64,000 nucleotides of DNA from Cryptomeria japonica (lineage: Eukaryota > Streptophyta > Pinopsida > Cupressales > Cupressaceae). The notes under the pieces were generated by a model. That model had not been told where the DNA came from, searched no databases, and saw only the letters and a list, made by a program, of their open reading frames with translations. Of this stretch, positions 1 to 9,786 are shown in pieces. Positions within the stretch are counted from its first letter, which is position 1, and the number at the start of each line of letters is the position of its first letter. Both the position numbers and the translations under genes were made by a program. The stretch covers positions 511,257,873-511,321,872 of the forward strand of contig NC_081415.1 of NCBI RefSeq assembly GCF_030272615.1, written 5' to 3'.

Positions 1-285
1 TGGTAGAAGATGCTATGGTTGTTCATAGGACTCCTCTTGGAGGTAGATGTATTTTGACAAAAGATATCTTCTCCTCCAAGGATCCTCTTTACACTTGTTG
101 CAAGTTATTTCTTTTTCAATTATCTTATCCTTAAAGAGTATTCCCTTTCTAGCTTATATTTATGGAATTATTTTCTAAAGAATATCTCCTTGGTGTTGGA
201 GGTGGGTATCATTGTTTCTAGATTCCTTAAGACATCGACATAGGGCTATGTTGAGATCTTAAGTGGGGTACTCATATAACCCTCT
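1..285. other. Unassigned sequence left of the LINE remnant
   Basis: Neither strand gives a recognisable protein here. Read on the minus strand, LINE-like sequence from the right fades out at about position 285, and the expected reverse transcriptase core is not recognisable. This could be very decayed LINE sequence or an insertion into it. I see no tRNA, LTR end or tandem repeat. Confidence 0.3.
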
Positions 286-919
286 TTGTACCATATTTTT
301 GCCACAAGATCCTTGTTCTGCTCCTTGCTAATGATAGGAGGGATGAATTCAATGACAGTGTCCTAAAATTGACCATTCGGACCATGGTCTGCCGAGAGCA
401 TAGAGGTAAACAAATTCTTCACTTCCTTCCCAATCTCCTCATCCTTCCTAATTTCATTTTCCCCATTTTTTAACTTAGATATTCTATTAGTTGCTTTGTG
501 TTTCAATGGAGTCATATGGAAGAATCTAGTGTTTCTATCCCTTGCTTTAAGCCATAGGGATTTGGATCTTTTTCCATAATTCTTCCTCTCTTCTAATAAT
601 CCTATGGTAATTCATCAGAACTTTATTTTCCTCATTGATAAAGACTTCGTTGTATCTGCTACTTTGGATTTTATCCTGCATTTCCTTGAGTTCCATCTGA
701 GTTTTAGTGTTGGCAGCAAACATGTCCCTGAAAACCATCTTGTTCTAATTCTTCATGTTGTCCTTTACATTTCTAGGTTTCTTAGCAGTTCTATACATAG
801 TTGTACCTTTGACCTCAATAGACCACCACTTCTCAATGAATTTTGCAAGGTTAGGGTGGTCTAGCCACATTGTTTCAAATCCAATGGGAAATTTCTTTTA
901 ACATTGGTGTTAGCTGCAG
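286..919 (-). pseudogene. LINE ORF2 linker between endonuclease and reverse transcriptase
   Basis: This continues the ORF2 remnant after the SDHFPV motif. A helical, charged stretch (547-738) is followed by ARDRNTRFFHMTPLKHKATN (about 486-546), which matches the conserved G/RDRNTxFFHxxxxxRRxxNxI signature before the polymerase domain of plant LINEs. It then continues as ISKLKNGENEI and toward FIPPIISKEQN near 330-350. No YADD-type polymerase core follows. Several frame changes are needed to read it. Confidence 0.6.
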
Positions 920-1635
920 TAAATATTACAGGGAAGTGGTCAGACCCTATACGGGAGATAGATGAGAGGAGCATTGATAGTGGTTAAACCATTCATTAGA
1001 GATGAGGGCCCTATCAATTTTGACTTGAATGAGATCATCCCTCATCCTTCTGTTTGTCCAAGTAAACTTGGCACCTTGGAGATCAATGTCATGCAGGCCT
1101 TGATTGTTGATAAAGTTCAAAAGATCCATTCTGCTATCCAATTGAGAGGAGACGCCTCCAAACTTCTCATCATCATGGAGAGGATTATTGAAGTCCCCCA
1201 TAGTGATCCACATATCATCCTTGTGAAGGGCACTAATAGCCTCCAATTTTTTCCAGAATTTTCTTCTGCCAAGTCTATTATTAGGGGCACAAATATTTGT
1301 AAGAAGTAAGGATGTACTATATCCCCAATGTGATTAAACCTAATGAAAGCCATATTTTTGTCTTGCATGAATAGGTCCCTTGACACCCTCTTAAGGTTCT
1401 AAAAAATAGCTATACCCCCAGAGGAACCATCTAAGCTTCCCCCGCAAAGTTCACCATACTTAAAAAGCTTAATTTTTTCAACTTTCTCTGTACTCATTTT
1501 AGTTTCTTGGATAATAATGATGTCCAGTCTATGATCTCTAACTAAATTTTTTAGAACATCTTGTTTATGTGGGCTATTCAGTCCATGTATATTCCATGAG
1601 ATTATTTCATTTCTTGAGTAGGGAACATACCTCAT
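920..1635 (-). pseudogene. LINE ORF2 endonuclease domain remnant
   Basis: The N-terminal endonuclease of LINE ORF2, which nicks target DNA to prime reverse transcription. The start is probably the ATG at 1635-1633, followed closely by the ISWNIHGLNSP motif and the IIQET motif carrying the metal-binding glutamate (1399-1635). After a frameshift, a second block (947-1246) has the MGDFNNPLHDDEKFGG motif with the catalytic Asp and Asn. After another frameshift the GSDHFPV motif (about 925-946) supplies the conserved Ser-Asp-His. So the main catalytic motifs are present but in three frames, and the protein cannot be made. ORF1 lies immediately upstream. Length and order match plant L1 elements. 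Confidence 0.78.
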
Positions 1636-1693
1636 TGACGGTCATCTGAGTACCATCTACTATGTTCTTATTGGCCTCTTGATCTCTGATCTA

Positions 1694-3060
1694 GCTTGGT
1701 CTTTTCCTTCCTAGAGGAGATGGTATGAAACTCGTGTCAGCTTTACTATGGTATCTTGTTTTGATAGAGTTAGCCTGGGGTACTGCCTTAGGCCCTTTTT
1801 TGCTCCCTCTCTTTCTATCTACTCCTTCATTCATGTAGCAATCTTCTTCTTGAGTAGTTGGCTGCTTGTCCCCAACATCATCATCATCCCATCTTTCTTT
1901 AAGCATTGAGGACGTAGGTGATAGGTGGTCAGTTTCTTGAACTGGATCTATAGATTGTTGTGATCCTGAAAGCGAGATACTTCCAAGGATCAAGCACTAC
2001 TGAGATTCTTCCAAGTCATTGTTGAGGCTTGCTCCATTGGTATTTTCTACAATGTGGTTCAAATCAGCTTCCTCATTATTTTGTATTACTACTTGTATTT
2101 CTCATTCTTCTAGGTTATCACTCTTTTGATCCTCCTGAATTGTATCATTTTGACCTTTAATACCTTTACCTGTTTGGTTCATTTACCTTTATCATTTAAA
2201 GGTATATCTGGTATATCCTCATTACTATTAGTGTGTTTCTCTACTATGTATGGGATAATAATATTTTGGTCCTCTTCGAGACTTCTCTCTTTTTCATTAT
2301 TCTTTATTTGCTTAATAGGGTTTGTAGATTTCCACTGTAACATCCTCTCTTTCTTTTCTTTCACTATGGCTATCTGCAAAGGGCATTTCCTTGCTATATG
2401 TCCTGCTTTTTTACAATGAAAGCAGGTGAAGGGGATGCTTTCATATTCCAGAGGTTGGTTCCATTTTCCCAATTGAGAGTTGATTTCAATGGATAGAGGC
2501 ATGTCTTTTCCTTGTGTAACTCCAACACAAATTTTGGCAAAAGTAAGTCTTCTTCTGGCCACAGTTGTGGAGTCCATCAGGAGGAGTTCACCAAATGAGT
2601 TAGTGATTCCTTTAAACACATCTTCCACCCATAATTCTAAGGGAAGCCCTGGCAATCTAACCTAAACTAACACCTGGACAAAAAAGGATCCGTTAAGTGC
2701 CATCTCAGGTGCCCATTTTTGAAGAGCTAGTGTAGCTTTACCAACCAACTAGGGACCATCATAAATCACCCTTGACGTGTCTTCCTTGCATGAGAATTCC
2801 AAAGACAAAGCCCCTTTTGGCATAGTTGTAATCTCCACTTTTCCTTTCAATGACCATTTACATTTAGAAAATGCCCTAACAATATCAATATTTGGACTAG
2901 GCTCCAAAAATTTTCCTACCAATATCATTGCCATAAGGTTAATGTTATGGTCAATAATAAGGTCTGGGATTTCAATGGAAAATCTCCCCTTTTCTAGGTT
3001 TTAGATATTGCGAATTGGGGGAAGTGAGGACTTTCCACTCGGTTTGACCCCGAATTTCAT
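1694..3060 (-). pseudogene. LINE ORF1 protein remnant (DUF4283-like, CCHC zinc knuckle)
   Basis: An ORF1 nucleic-acid-binding protein of a plant LINE. The likely start is the ATG at 3060-3058. The first part (to about 2749) carries the DUF4283-type stretch, with residues such as LVGKFLEPSPNIDIVRAF and KWSLKGKVEI. It continues in the same frame through RLPGLPLELWVEDVFKGI to a CCHC knuckle with the pattern CFHCKKAGHIARKC near 2395-2435. One frame holds from 3060 to 2179 and is interrupted only by in-frame stops, two of them TAG where the family usually has tryptophan. A frameshift then separates a basic, low-complexity C-terminal part (1993-1691) ending in a GRKRP-type tail. In the cell this protein coats the LINE RNA in ribonucleoprotein particles. 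The copy is inactive. Confidence 0.75.
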
Positions 3061-3091
3061 AATAGATACTATAGTATAGCACCTAATAATA

Positions 3092-3110
3092 AATTATTAT
3101 TATTATTATT
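3092..3110. repeat. (ATT)n microsatellite
   Basis: Six ATT units in a row within a strongly AT-rich stretch just upstream of the LINE ORF1. Confidence 0.85.
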
Positions 3111-3649
3111 AATTAAATTTTCTTATTAATAATCAATTAATAGCCGATAATGTAGAAACTTACTAACTTTTGTCAAAAGTGAATAACAACACTCTATGTG
3201 ACATTTGATAATATCAATAGCACTAATTTTTATCCTCTCATAATAATCTACAATATAATTTAATCTTAAACCATTCTAGAAGAATCATTAAAAAAACAAA
3301 GTGAATGATGGTTTATTATAGTTCAATATTTTTTAACTAATGATTATCTCAAGCGAGAATAGATGAGAAGTGAATTATGTGAGAAGTATATGTGAATGAT
3401 TCACAAGCATATTTGAGTTTGTGGTGATGAAATAGTTAGTTTGAGAAGAGCTTTGAAGCTGATATATTATGGAAGATAGAGTGTTGTGACATTGGAGACT
3501 GTTATAGATGTTTTCCATGTTATTGGTTGCTTGATTACTATTCAAGGACAATTTCATGATGAAAATAATCCTTCCAATTTCAATTCAGCTATTTCATTCA
3601 TTGTTGATTGATAGTGGGTCCTTTGGTAACAATTTGTATCTTGTCGTCA
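3111..3649. other. AT-rich sequence, nothing recognised
   Basis: No coding potential, RNA gene or repeat boundary is visible. The only reading frames are short and AT-biased. Confidence 0.4.
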
Positions 3650-3966
3650 AGAAGTATTCTTAAGTTGCACAAGTCCTTTGTATCTTGCCTATGGTAGTGC
3701 ACCTTAGTTGTTTAAGTCCTTTAGGTGTTGGTTCTCCTTGGCTTAAAGTGTAAAAAGTTGTAAACATTGTTATTATATTATGAGTTAGATTCTCACCATG
3801 GTTTTTCTTATTTGGGCTTTCCATGTATATCTAGTGTTCATGTGTTAATGTGTTTTTGTTTGATGTGTTGATGATTAAAGTGTTGATATTAAATAACTTT
3901 ATCGATAACTATTTTCAAAGTTCTGGATTGATTTGCCCCCCTCTCAGTCCTATTGAGCATTCAACA
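3650..3966 (+). mobile_element. Possible 3' end of a degraded copia-type LTR
   Basis: The stretch around 3790-3966 has the same order of landmarks as the 3' LTR at 25007-26678. These are a TTTGGGC-type phrase after a T-rich run, TGTTCATGTGTTAATGTG, then GATTTGCCCCCCTCTCAGT shortly before a terminal AACA. This suggests a truncated or solo LTR of a related family. No matching partner or target duplication was found, so it may be only a fragment. Confidence 0.35.
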
Positions 3967-4519
3967 AAAGAGTTTCTAGTGAGTTTGTAATTTTTTTCAA
4001 CACTATATTTCACAAATGATTCAAAAAGATAGTAAATTTGTATACTAAAATTGTCGCATTCATTTTTCAAGCATATGTTAATGTTTTGGATCCTAACTAG
4101 ATTATTTATAAGTATAATGTAAGTGACTATGGATACTGTAGATATACCATACTCAGGGGTAGTAATTTTATAACAATAGAAGGATCATTTAATAAGGAGA
4201 GGTATGGTATCTTTACATTAATTAGGATATTCTATAATGTCAAACCCAACTATTAATATTATCCTAAAAAATAACCTCTACTAAACCCTATACAAAAGAT
4301 TATTCTTCAAATGTAGAAACAATTAATGTATCTCTAGACCTTGGAAAAAGGTTATCCTACCCCTATGATACCTAATATAAGTTAACTCTATAGTAATCAT
4401 GCTATTTTTAGTATGACGTAGCCTTTTATAAATTCATTCTTTGAATAATAAGTAGAAAATTAAGTGTGTACAACTACCATATAGTTAGTCAATTAGAAAA
4501 TGGTGCCATTATGCATATA
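3967..4519. other. AT-rich sequence, nothing recognised
   Basis: No convincing open frame, tRNA or LTR boundary on either strand. Confidence 0.4.
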
Positions 4520-6135
4520 ATTTGAATCTAGGATTTAACTTCTTGATTGACATTAAAATTAGAATAATTAAAGACTTGATTCTTACACAAGTAATCGATG
4601 AGCTTACAAGGATGAAAGTTGACCATTATCTTGGAGAAATAATAAAATATTATGGTAGCTCTCAAACCTATAATAGTTTTCACAATCAAAATAATTCCTA
4701 TAATAATTTAATTTTTAATATAAAGAGTTTAACCATTAGAGACCTAATAGATAATGGAATAATATGTGAAACTATGGGTTTACTTCTAGTTCATTGGATA
4801 TTACAAATTAGGCATAAGGAGCCATACAAACTTAGTGAACCTTAATGAGATAAATCTATTATCTATTTCATCTAGACTTCACCAATCAATTGACAACTAA
4901 AAGTTGAGTAGAATACAAATAAATCATATAATTAGTTCAATACTAAGAAGTATTAAGAAATGGGATGAATGGTTGTAGTGGAAGTGGAAAATATGGAGAC
5001 ATATGCACTACAATGGTACTTGATATATATGTGTTTCCTTTTGAGGATAATAATGAGATAGTAATATAATATGATTGTGTCTCTGAATTTAAATAGATTA
5101 AAAATAATTACTTAATTAGGAATAAGAATAGTAAGCCTTCTTTTGTTGGCCAATTTAAAGCATCTTTTGTCTTCAATAAATCAAAAAGGATTGTAGTAGT
5201 AGTAGACATGAGTTTTCCATTTTTTTTAAAGATATATTTGATTGTTTCGAAAGATTTTTTTTTTAAATATAAAAGTACATATGATTATAATAATTTTAAT
5301 ATTAAAAAACATAAAAGTAAGAAAGAAGATGTTTCATGTACTTTGTACCTTTAATTGCTTTTGAATAAATATAATTGTTTATTACATAATCCTATACCAT
5401 ACATTTTTAATGATTGCTAGATGTATTATTATCATTTTTGAAATTCTTTTAAATATACACTATATTCTTATTGTTTTTAATTTGTATATTTTAATGCATA
5501 TTATGCAAATTAAAAAATGAATTTTTTGCTTAAGTGCTATTTTTTTATATTAGAAAGAATTTGATTTTTTTTTTTTATATTCCAGATCATTTACAAATAC
5601 TTTTCTTGTACAAGCATCACCTTGAGATCATTACATGACACTAATATTTGCTCATATCGAGTAACCACAACCATGACACTAATACTAGCTCATTTCGAGC
5701 AACCACACTAGAATCAACCTATGGAAGGCCAAGAGTCACAAATTAGAATCCACATATTAGAAACCACCATTAGTTCATTTCGAGCAACCACACTAGAATC
5801 AACCTATAGAAGACCACGAGAAGCCAACTATAGAAGACTAAGAGTCAGAACTTTGAATTCCATATTTGATGTTCCTCTGGGATTTGAACTTCGATCTCCA
5901 CAATGAGAACTCAATTCTTTAACCAATAGAAAACAACCCCTTCGACAAGAATTTGAATTTGAAAAAATAGGCTATGTTATATGAATATGTAAAATGGGGC
6001 AATATCAAGGAATGTGCAACATTTGGCAAATGTTGAGATCATTTTTGGGGTTAATTCATTGATTGATTTTATTTATCATAGTTGGTTTGTGTGTTAAAGA
6101 GATCAAATCATATTTCAACTATGTATTTAAGATAT
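4520..6135. repeat. Dispersed repeat R1, copy 1 (holds a SINE)
   Basis: This matches, with scattered substitutions, the sequence at about 27125-27715 and its continuation at 52338-53640. Shared landmarks are GGTAGCTCTCAAA at about 4654, the GTAGACATGAG junction at about 5203-5213, TGATTGCTAGATGTATTAT at about 5410, and GGCAAATGTTGAGAT at about 6023. Copy 1 carries a SINE that copy 2 lacks, and copy 2 carries LARD-B and a 0.7-kb insertion that copy 1 lacks. The repeat's nature is unknown. A 107-residue frame at 4522-4845 is not kept open in copy 2, so I do not call it a gene. Confidence 0.75.
5565..5946 (-). mobile_element. tRNA-derived SINE with target-site duplication
   Basis: A 382-bp insertion flanked by the 10-bp direct repeat AAGAATTTGA (5555-5564 and 5947-5956). 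The R1 copy 2 at about 53443-53460 lacks it and keeps a single version of the site. The left end is a run of 12 T, the poly(A) tail read from the other strand. The right end is tRNA-like on the minus strand: an A box resembling TTTTCTATTGG (5923-5933) and a B box GTTCAAATC (5881-5889). The box starts are 44 nt apart, as in tRNA genes. The body holds a partial duplication around CTCATTTCGAGCAACCACAC. It is transcribed, if at all, by RNA polymerase III and depends on LINE proteins to move. Inferred from structure alone. Confidence 0.75.
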
Positions 6136-6291
6136 AGGCATCAAAATGGAGCCTTGACAACCACCTCAAAAATGACCAATACTTATGCACAAATACCCCA
6201 ATAAATGTGCACTATGGGTACCAATAAATGGAGTTGCCTATGGACTTGTCTATATATGCATCAAAACGGAGCCTTGACAAGATAGTTATTA
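6136..6291. repeat. Short direct repeats in AT-rich spacer
   Basis: The phrase GCATCAAAAYGGAGCCTTGACAA occurs near 6137 and again near 6258, about 120 bp apart. AATAAATG is also repeated between them. The intervening DNA shows no gene. Confidence 0.5.
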
Positions 6292-6376
6292 TATTTAATA
6301 ATTAAATTAAAAATTAGAATATAAATTAAAAAACATAATATAACTATATTATGATTTTTAATTTAATTATTAAATA
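6292..6376. repeat. Perfect AT-rich inverted repeat with nested palindrome
   Basis: Arms of 23 bp (6292-6314 and 6354-6376) are exact reverse complements around a 39-nt centre. Inside, CATAATATA and TATATTATG (6334-6342 and 6345-6353) form a second perfect hairpin directly against the right arm. All but the CATAATATA/TATATTATG pair is A or T. It could be a MITE relic, a cruciform-prone site or a matrix-attachment-type sequence. Confidence 0.75.
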
Positions 6377-6464
6377 GAAAAAATTGAAATGTTAGGCTTC
6401 TTTTTTATATCGCATTCAAGGACATATTTCAAACGCAAGTAGAAAGAAGCAGAGCACCACCATT

Positions 6465-7150
6465 ACTAGTTGTTCGATCCAATCGATATTTTGTATTTTT
6501 ATAGCATTTTTCCTTCTATGACTAGCTGTTCGATCCAATGTCTACACCATTGTTTTGACATTTTGTACAAAGACAAGGATGGGAGAAAGCTTTAACCAGA
6601 ATATCTAGAATGCCATGTCAACGTTTCATGATGTATCACAGATTTTTTCTTATTGTTTTGGCCTTTTCTAATCGGAAGGACAACAATTTGATGTGAAAAG
6701 AAACTTTATTGATGGAGCCTGAGCAATGAGCTGATGGACCCACTTTATACGTTATTTTTAGTTTCACTCTCCTACATTTCGGTCTTCTATGGCCTGTTAT
6801 TCTACACAATTTATGTCATGTAGTGCTATTTTTAAGGAGGACAATAAGTGATTAGAAACAAATAGACTTTTATAGCTAGCTGTTCGACCCACTTTCTACA
6901 CTATTTTTCATTTCACTTTCTTACATTTTGGCCTTTTATGGCAAGCTATTCTCCACAATTTATGTCATCTAGTGCTATTTCCAATAAGGACAATAATTGA
7001 TACAAAAAAAAATTAAGCTACAATGTGGATACTTACAACAGTTCATTATATTCCAAAGTTGGAAAGGACAATAATTGAGAGGAAAATTTTTAAGTACAAC
7101 AAAATGCAATGTGAACAGCTATGACAACTCTTTATATTCCAAAGTGGGGA
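6465..7150 (+). repeat. Degenerate tandem repeats, copia leader family, copy 1
   Basis: Units of roughly 110-160 bp recur with the phrases TAGCTGTTCGACCCACTTT, TTTTATGGCC, CACAATTTATGTCATSTAGTG and GGACAATAATTGATA. The same family recurs at about 62690-63110, there too just upstream of a copia leader, so the repeats may be part of the long copia LTR rather than independent DNA. Confidence 0.65.
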
Positions 7151-8829
7151 AGGACAATAATTGATAGAAAAAATTTTAAGCACCATAGGTTATGTCAACT
7201 TGTTATGAAGCAGATTGAACCGACATAAGGAAGATTAACATGAAGGCTTATCAACTGGTATGGTGGAAGACAAATATGTATTAAGACTGTCAGTAACATC
7301 ACCAGTAAGAGGTGATATGAAGTTGTGTGTTGGCATGACAAGTTGTAATCAGTATAAAGGCTGGCTATTTGTTTGTGATAATGTTTTTGATAAAGAGGCA
7401 GAGTGACAAAGAGATTAAAAACCATAGGAGGTGAAGTTGTGCTATCGGTGTAGTGTATACTACCGGTTAGCAGTAGGAGAAGGTCTCACCGGTAAGGTCA
7501 TGTGCCAGTATGAGTTTGTTAGGTGTTCAAGTTTAAATCAACCTTGTGTGGGTAACATGAGTGTATGTTGATGTGATGCCACATGGAGAGGTTGGTGAAG
7601 GTTCTATCAACATGGTTGTCGAAGCAGTTAGTCAACATTAAATGAAACAACCACAAGTCACAGTTTGATAACAAATTGATGTTTCTCGAGGAAGAATGAA
7701 TGACAATGAAAGATTAGGGATTTGTTGGCACTTGGATCGAAGCAATGAAATTAGATTGCAAGAGGACCTCAAGAAGGAAACAACTGGGTCATAAGTGAGT
7801 CGATAGATTTCAAGGCTGAAAATCATGGTCCGGTTTGCTATTTTTGGTAAACATATTTTGGACAGATGGAAAATGTGCCATGGCTCATTCCTCCAGTGTA
7901 GGTGTTGATCCAAGGTGGATCAGATCAGATTGGATGCAAATTTGGTCGGAAGAAGAAAACCCTAGCCACCCTCTATTTGAATTAGTTATTGAAGAAAGCT
8001 TCATTTTAAATATGGTGACCTAAGACAAATAGTAGTGCTATTGAAGGGTGAAGAAAAGAGTGAAATTATTGTTTGAAAGCTAAATAGAAAAATACTTTAA
8101 GTGTTTGTGAGTGAAGAGTGTATCGGTAAGGAGAAGCAGGATAAACTAGTGTAAGGAACAAACTGGTAGAGTGCACATAGAATGCAGAGGTGACAAACTA
8201 AAAGAAGTAGTACCTGATACAGAGTGACCAAGTGTGATATGAATTCAACAGAACAGAGGGAGAGAAGATTAAGCAGAGTTATAACTAATAGAAAAGATAA
8301 CTTTCAATGTGTGTTGAGTTAATACAAACTGGTAAGATAGAAGTCAGTAGTGCAAAGCCTTGAAGGGCTGCCAAACATCATTTGTATATCTAAGTTTTCA
8401 TATTATTTTCACTGAGTAGCTACTTAGTTCATGGGTTTAGCTCATTTAGGTTGTAGCCTATAATTGTGTAGCGATTGGTGCTCCTTTGAGTTGGTGCTCA
8501 TAAATCAGGGGTTGGTGCCCTAAAATTTGTAATCGGATCTTTTCAATGTGAGGTTGGATTGGAATAGAAGATATCCAACAACTATTCTCACCGAGCTTTT
8601 TCCCACATTAGGTTTTCCTCATACACCCAGTGTTGTGTGTTGCATCTTCATGTGTGTATTGTACTAATGTTTTAGATATTTCTCCTACACACCTTGTTTG
8701 CATTGCATTGATAACCTATCTACATTTTGTTTATTTCATATTGAATAGGTATAGCTTTGATTAAGTAAAAATTGTTTAAATCACTGATTCACCCCCCTCT
8801 TAGTGATCCATTGTGTCCAATAGAGAAAG
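7151..8829 (+). mobile_element. LTR/leader region of the interrupted Ty1-copia element
   Basis: This lies directly upstream of the copia gag. Its right part (8153-8829) matches the second copia leader at 63112-63830 closely, including GGTTGTAGCCTATAA, GATTTGTTCCTCATACAC-like phrases and GATTCACCCCCCTC followed by AGTGATCCATTGTG. The left part (7069-8152) is absent from the second copy. I cannot fix the LTR ends: no TGGTATCAGAGC-type primer site is visible between the LTR-like end and gag. By eye it does not match the element's 3' LTR at 25007-26678. Confidence 0.5.
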
Positions 8830-8865
8830 CCTAACCACTTGAGGAAAATATTCAGAGGAAGTGAA

Positions 8866-9786
8866 GATGATGAAGAAAGAGGGTCCTAAGTTCAACAAGG
8901 ATAACTACAAGCTATCTAAAAAGACATAATGAAGATCTACATGAAAGGTCTTGGTGCACAATATTGGGAGAAAGTTGAAGCAACATATGTTGCTCCTACT
9001 ACTACTCCCTTGACACCAGATGAGCTCAGAGAACAACAAGATAACATGCAAGCCCTAGAAGCTCTTGTAAGTAATTTATCTAACTCAAAATATGTTGATG
9101 TTAAAGGATTGGTAATTGCAGATGAGCTTTGGGAAAAGTTAGAGATAATATATGGAGGAGATGAGCATGTTCAAAGAGCCAAAGAGAAAGCTTGAGAGGA
9201 AAGTTTGATGACATTAGAATTCTTGAAGGAGAGAATATTGCATAGTATGCTCAAATAATCAAAGAAATTATTGGCAGCATAAAGAGTGCTGGAGGTAAAA
9301 TAGAAGATGATGCAATAATAAGTAGAATGCTCAGATCTCTTCAACTTCAGTATGCTATAAGAGTATTTAAAATCCAAGAACTTAGATCTTATTCAAAGGA
9401 TAAGGTAACTATTTATTCATTGATTGGTAAGCTTACAACTTTTGACCTAAATAATTTTGACAACAGTGTGACAAAATCTACTGAATCTTCCATTAAAGAT
9501 TTTGTTACCGATTCATCTTCTAGAAAAGAAAAAGATATATGTCAAAATCATGAGTGCAGAAAAATTGACAGGAGTAACCAGGGAAATAAAGACAATGAAG
9601 ATCAAGTGATGGAACTTGAGGCACTGTTAGCAAAGAGATTTCCAAGAGGCACAGGTAACTATAAATGAAAGCTACCTTTGAAGTGTTTCTCTTGTAGTAA
9701 AATTGGTCATATTGCTACTAACTGCCCTAACATTGATAAGAAAGAGAATATTAGAAGATTCAAAGGAAAGGGAAAAAAAACATTGT
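8866..9786 (+). pseudogene. Ty1-copia Gag remnant with CCHC knuckle
   Basis: The Gag part of a Ty1-copia polyprotein, which forms the virus-like particle and binds RNA. The start at 8866 (two ATG codons, then KKEGPKFNKDNYK) is shared with the copy at 63861. An insertion near 8910-8925 breaks the frame relative to that copy, and a fresh frame opens at 8929. The central part (8929-9195, then 9327-9668 in another frame) has the UBN2/DUF4219 style, with DELWEKLEIIYGG, IGKLTTFDLNN and a DQVMELEALLAKRFP-like phrase. A TGA at 9666-9668 precedes the zinc knuckle CFSCSKIGHIATNCP (9684-9728). LARD-A then interrupts the element at 9786. Confidence 0.75.

Larger units (their letters stand above)
286..3060 (-). 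mobile_element. Decayed plant L1-type LINE, 5' part (ORF1 and start of ORF2)
   Basis: A non-LTR retrotransposon remnant read on the minus strand. In order it shows an ORF1 with a DUF4283-like RNA-binding region and CCHC knuckle (3060 to about 1694), an ORF2 apurinic-type endonuclease (1635 to about 920), and the linker leading to reverse transcriptase (to about 286). This is the normal order for plant L1 elements. Stops and frameshifts show it is dead. The polymerase core and 3' tail are not visible in the window. The element's 5' end lies at or just beyond 3060, and no target duplication can be assigned because the other end is not seen. Confidence 0.8.

Noticed and set aside
4522-4845. 107-codon frame as a host gene
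   Set aside because: The homologous copy at 27129 is open for only 65 codons and diverges as non-coding DNA; no motif is recognised.
5881-5946. Functional tRNA gene on the minus strand
   Set aside because: A and B boxes are spaced correctly, but the acceptor and anticodon stems do not pair well and the sequence sits inside a SINE with poly(A) tail and duplication.
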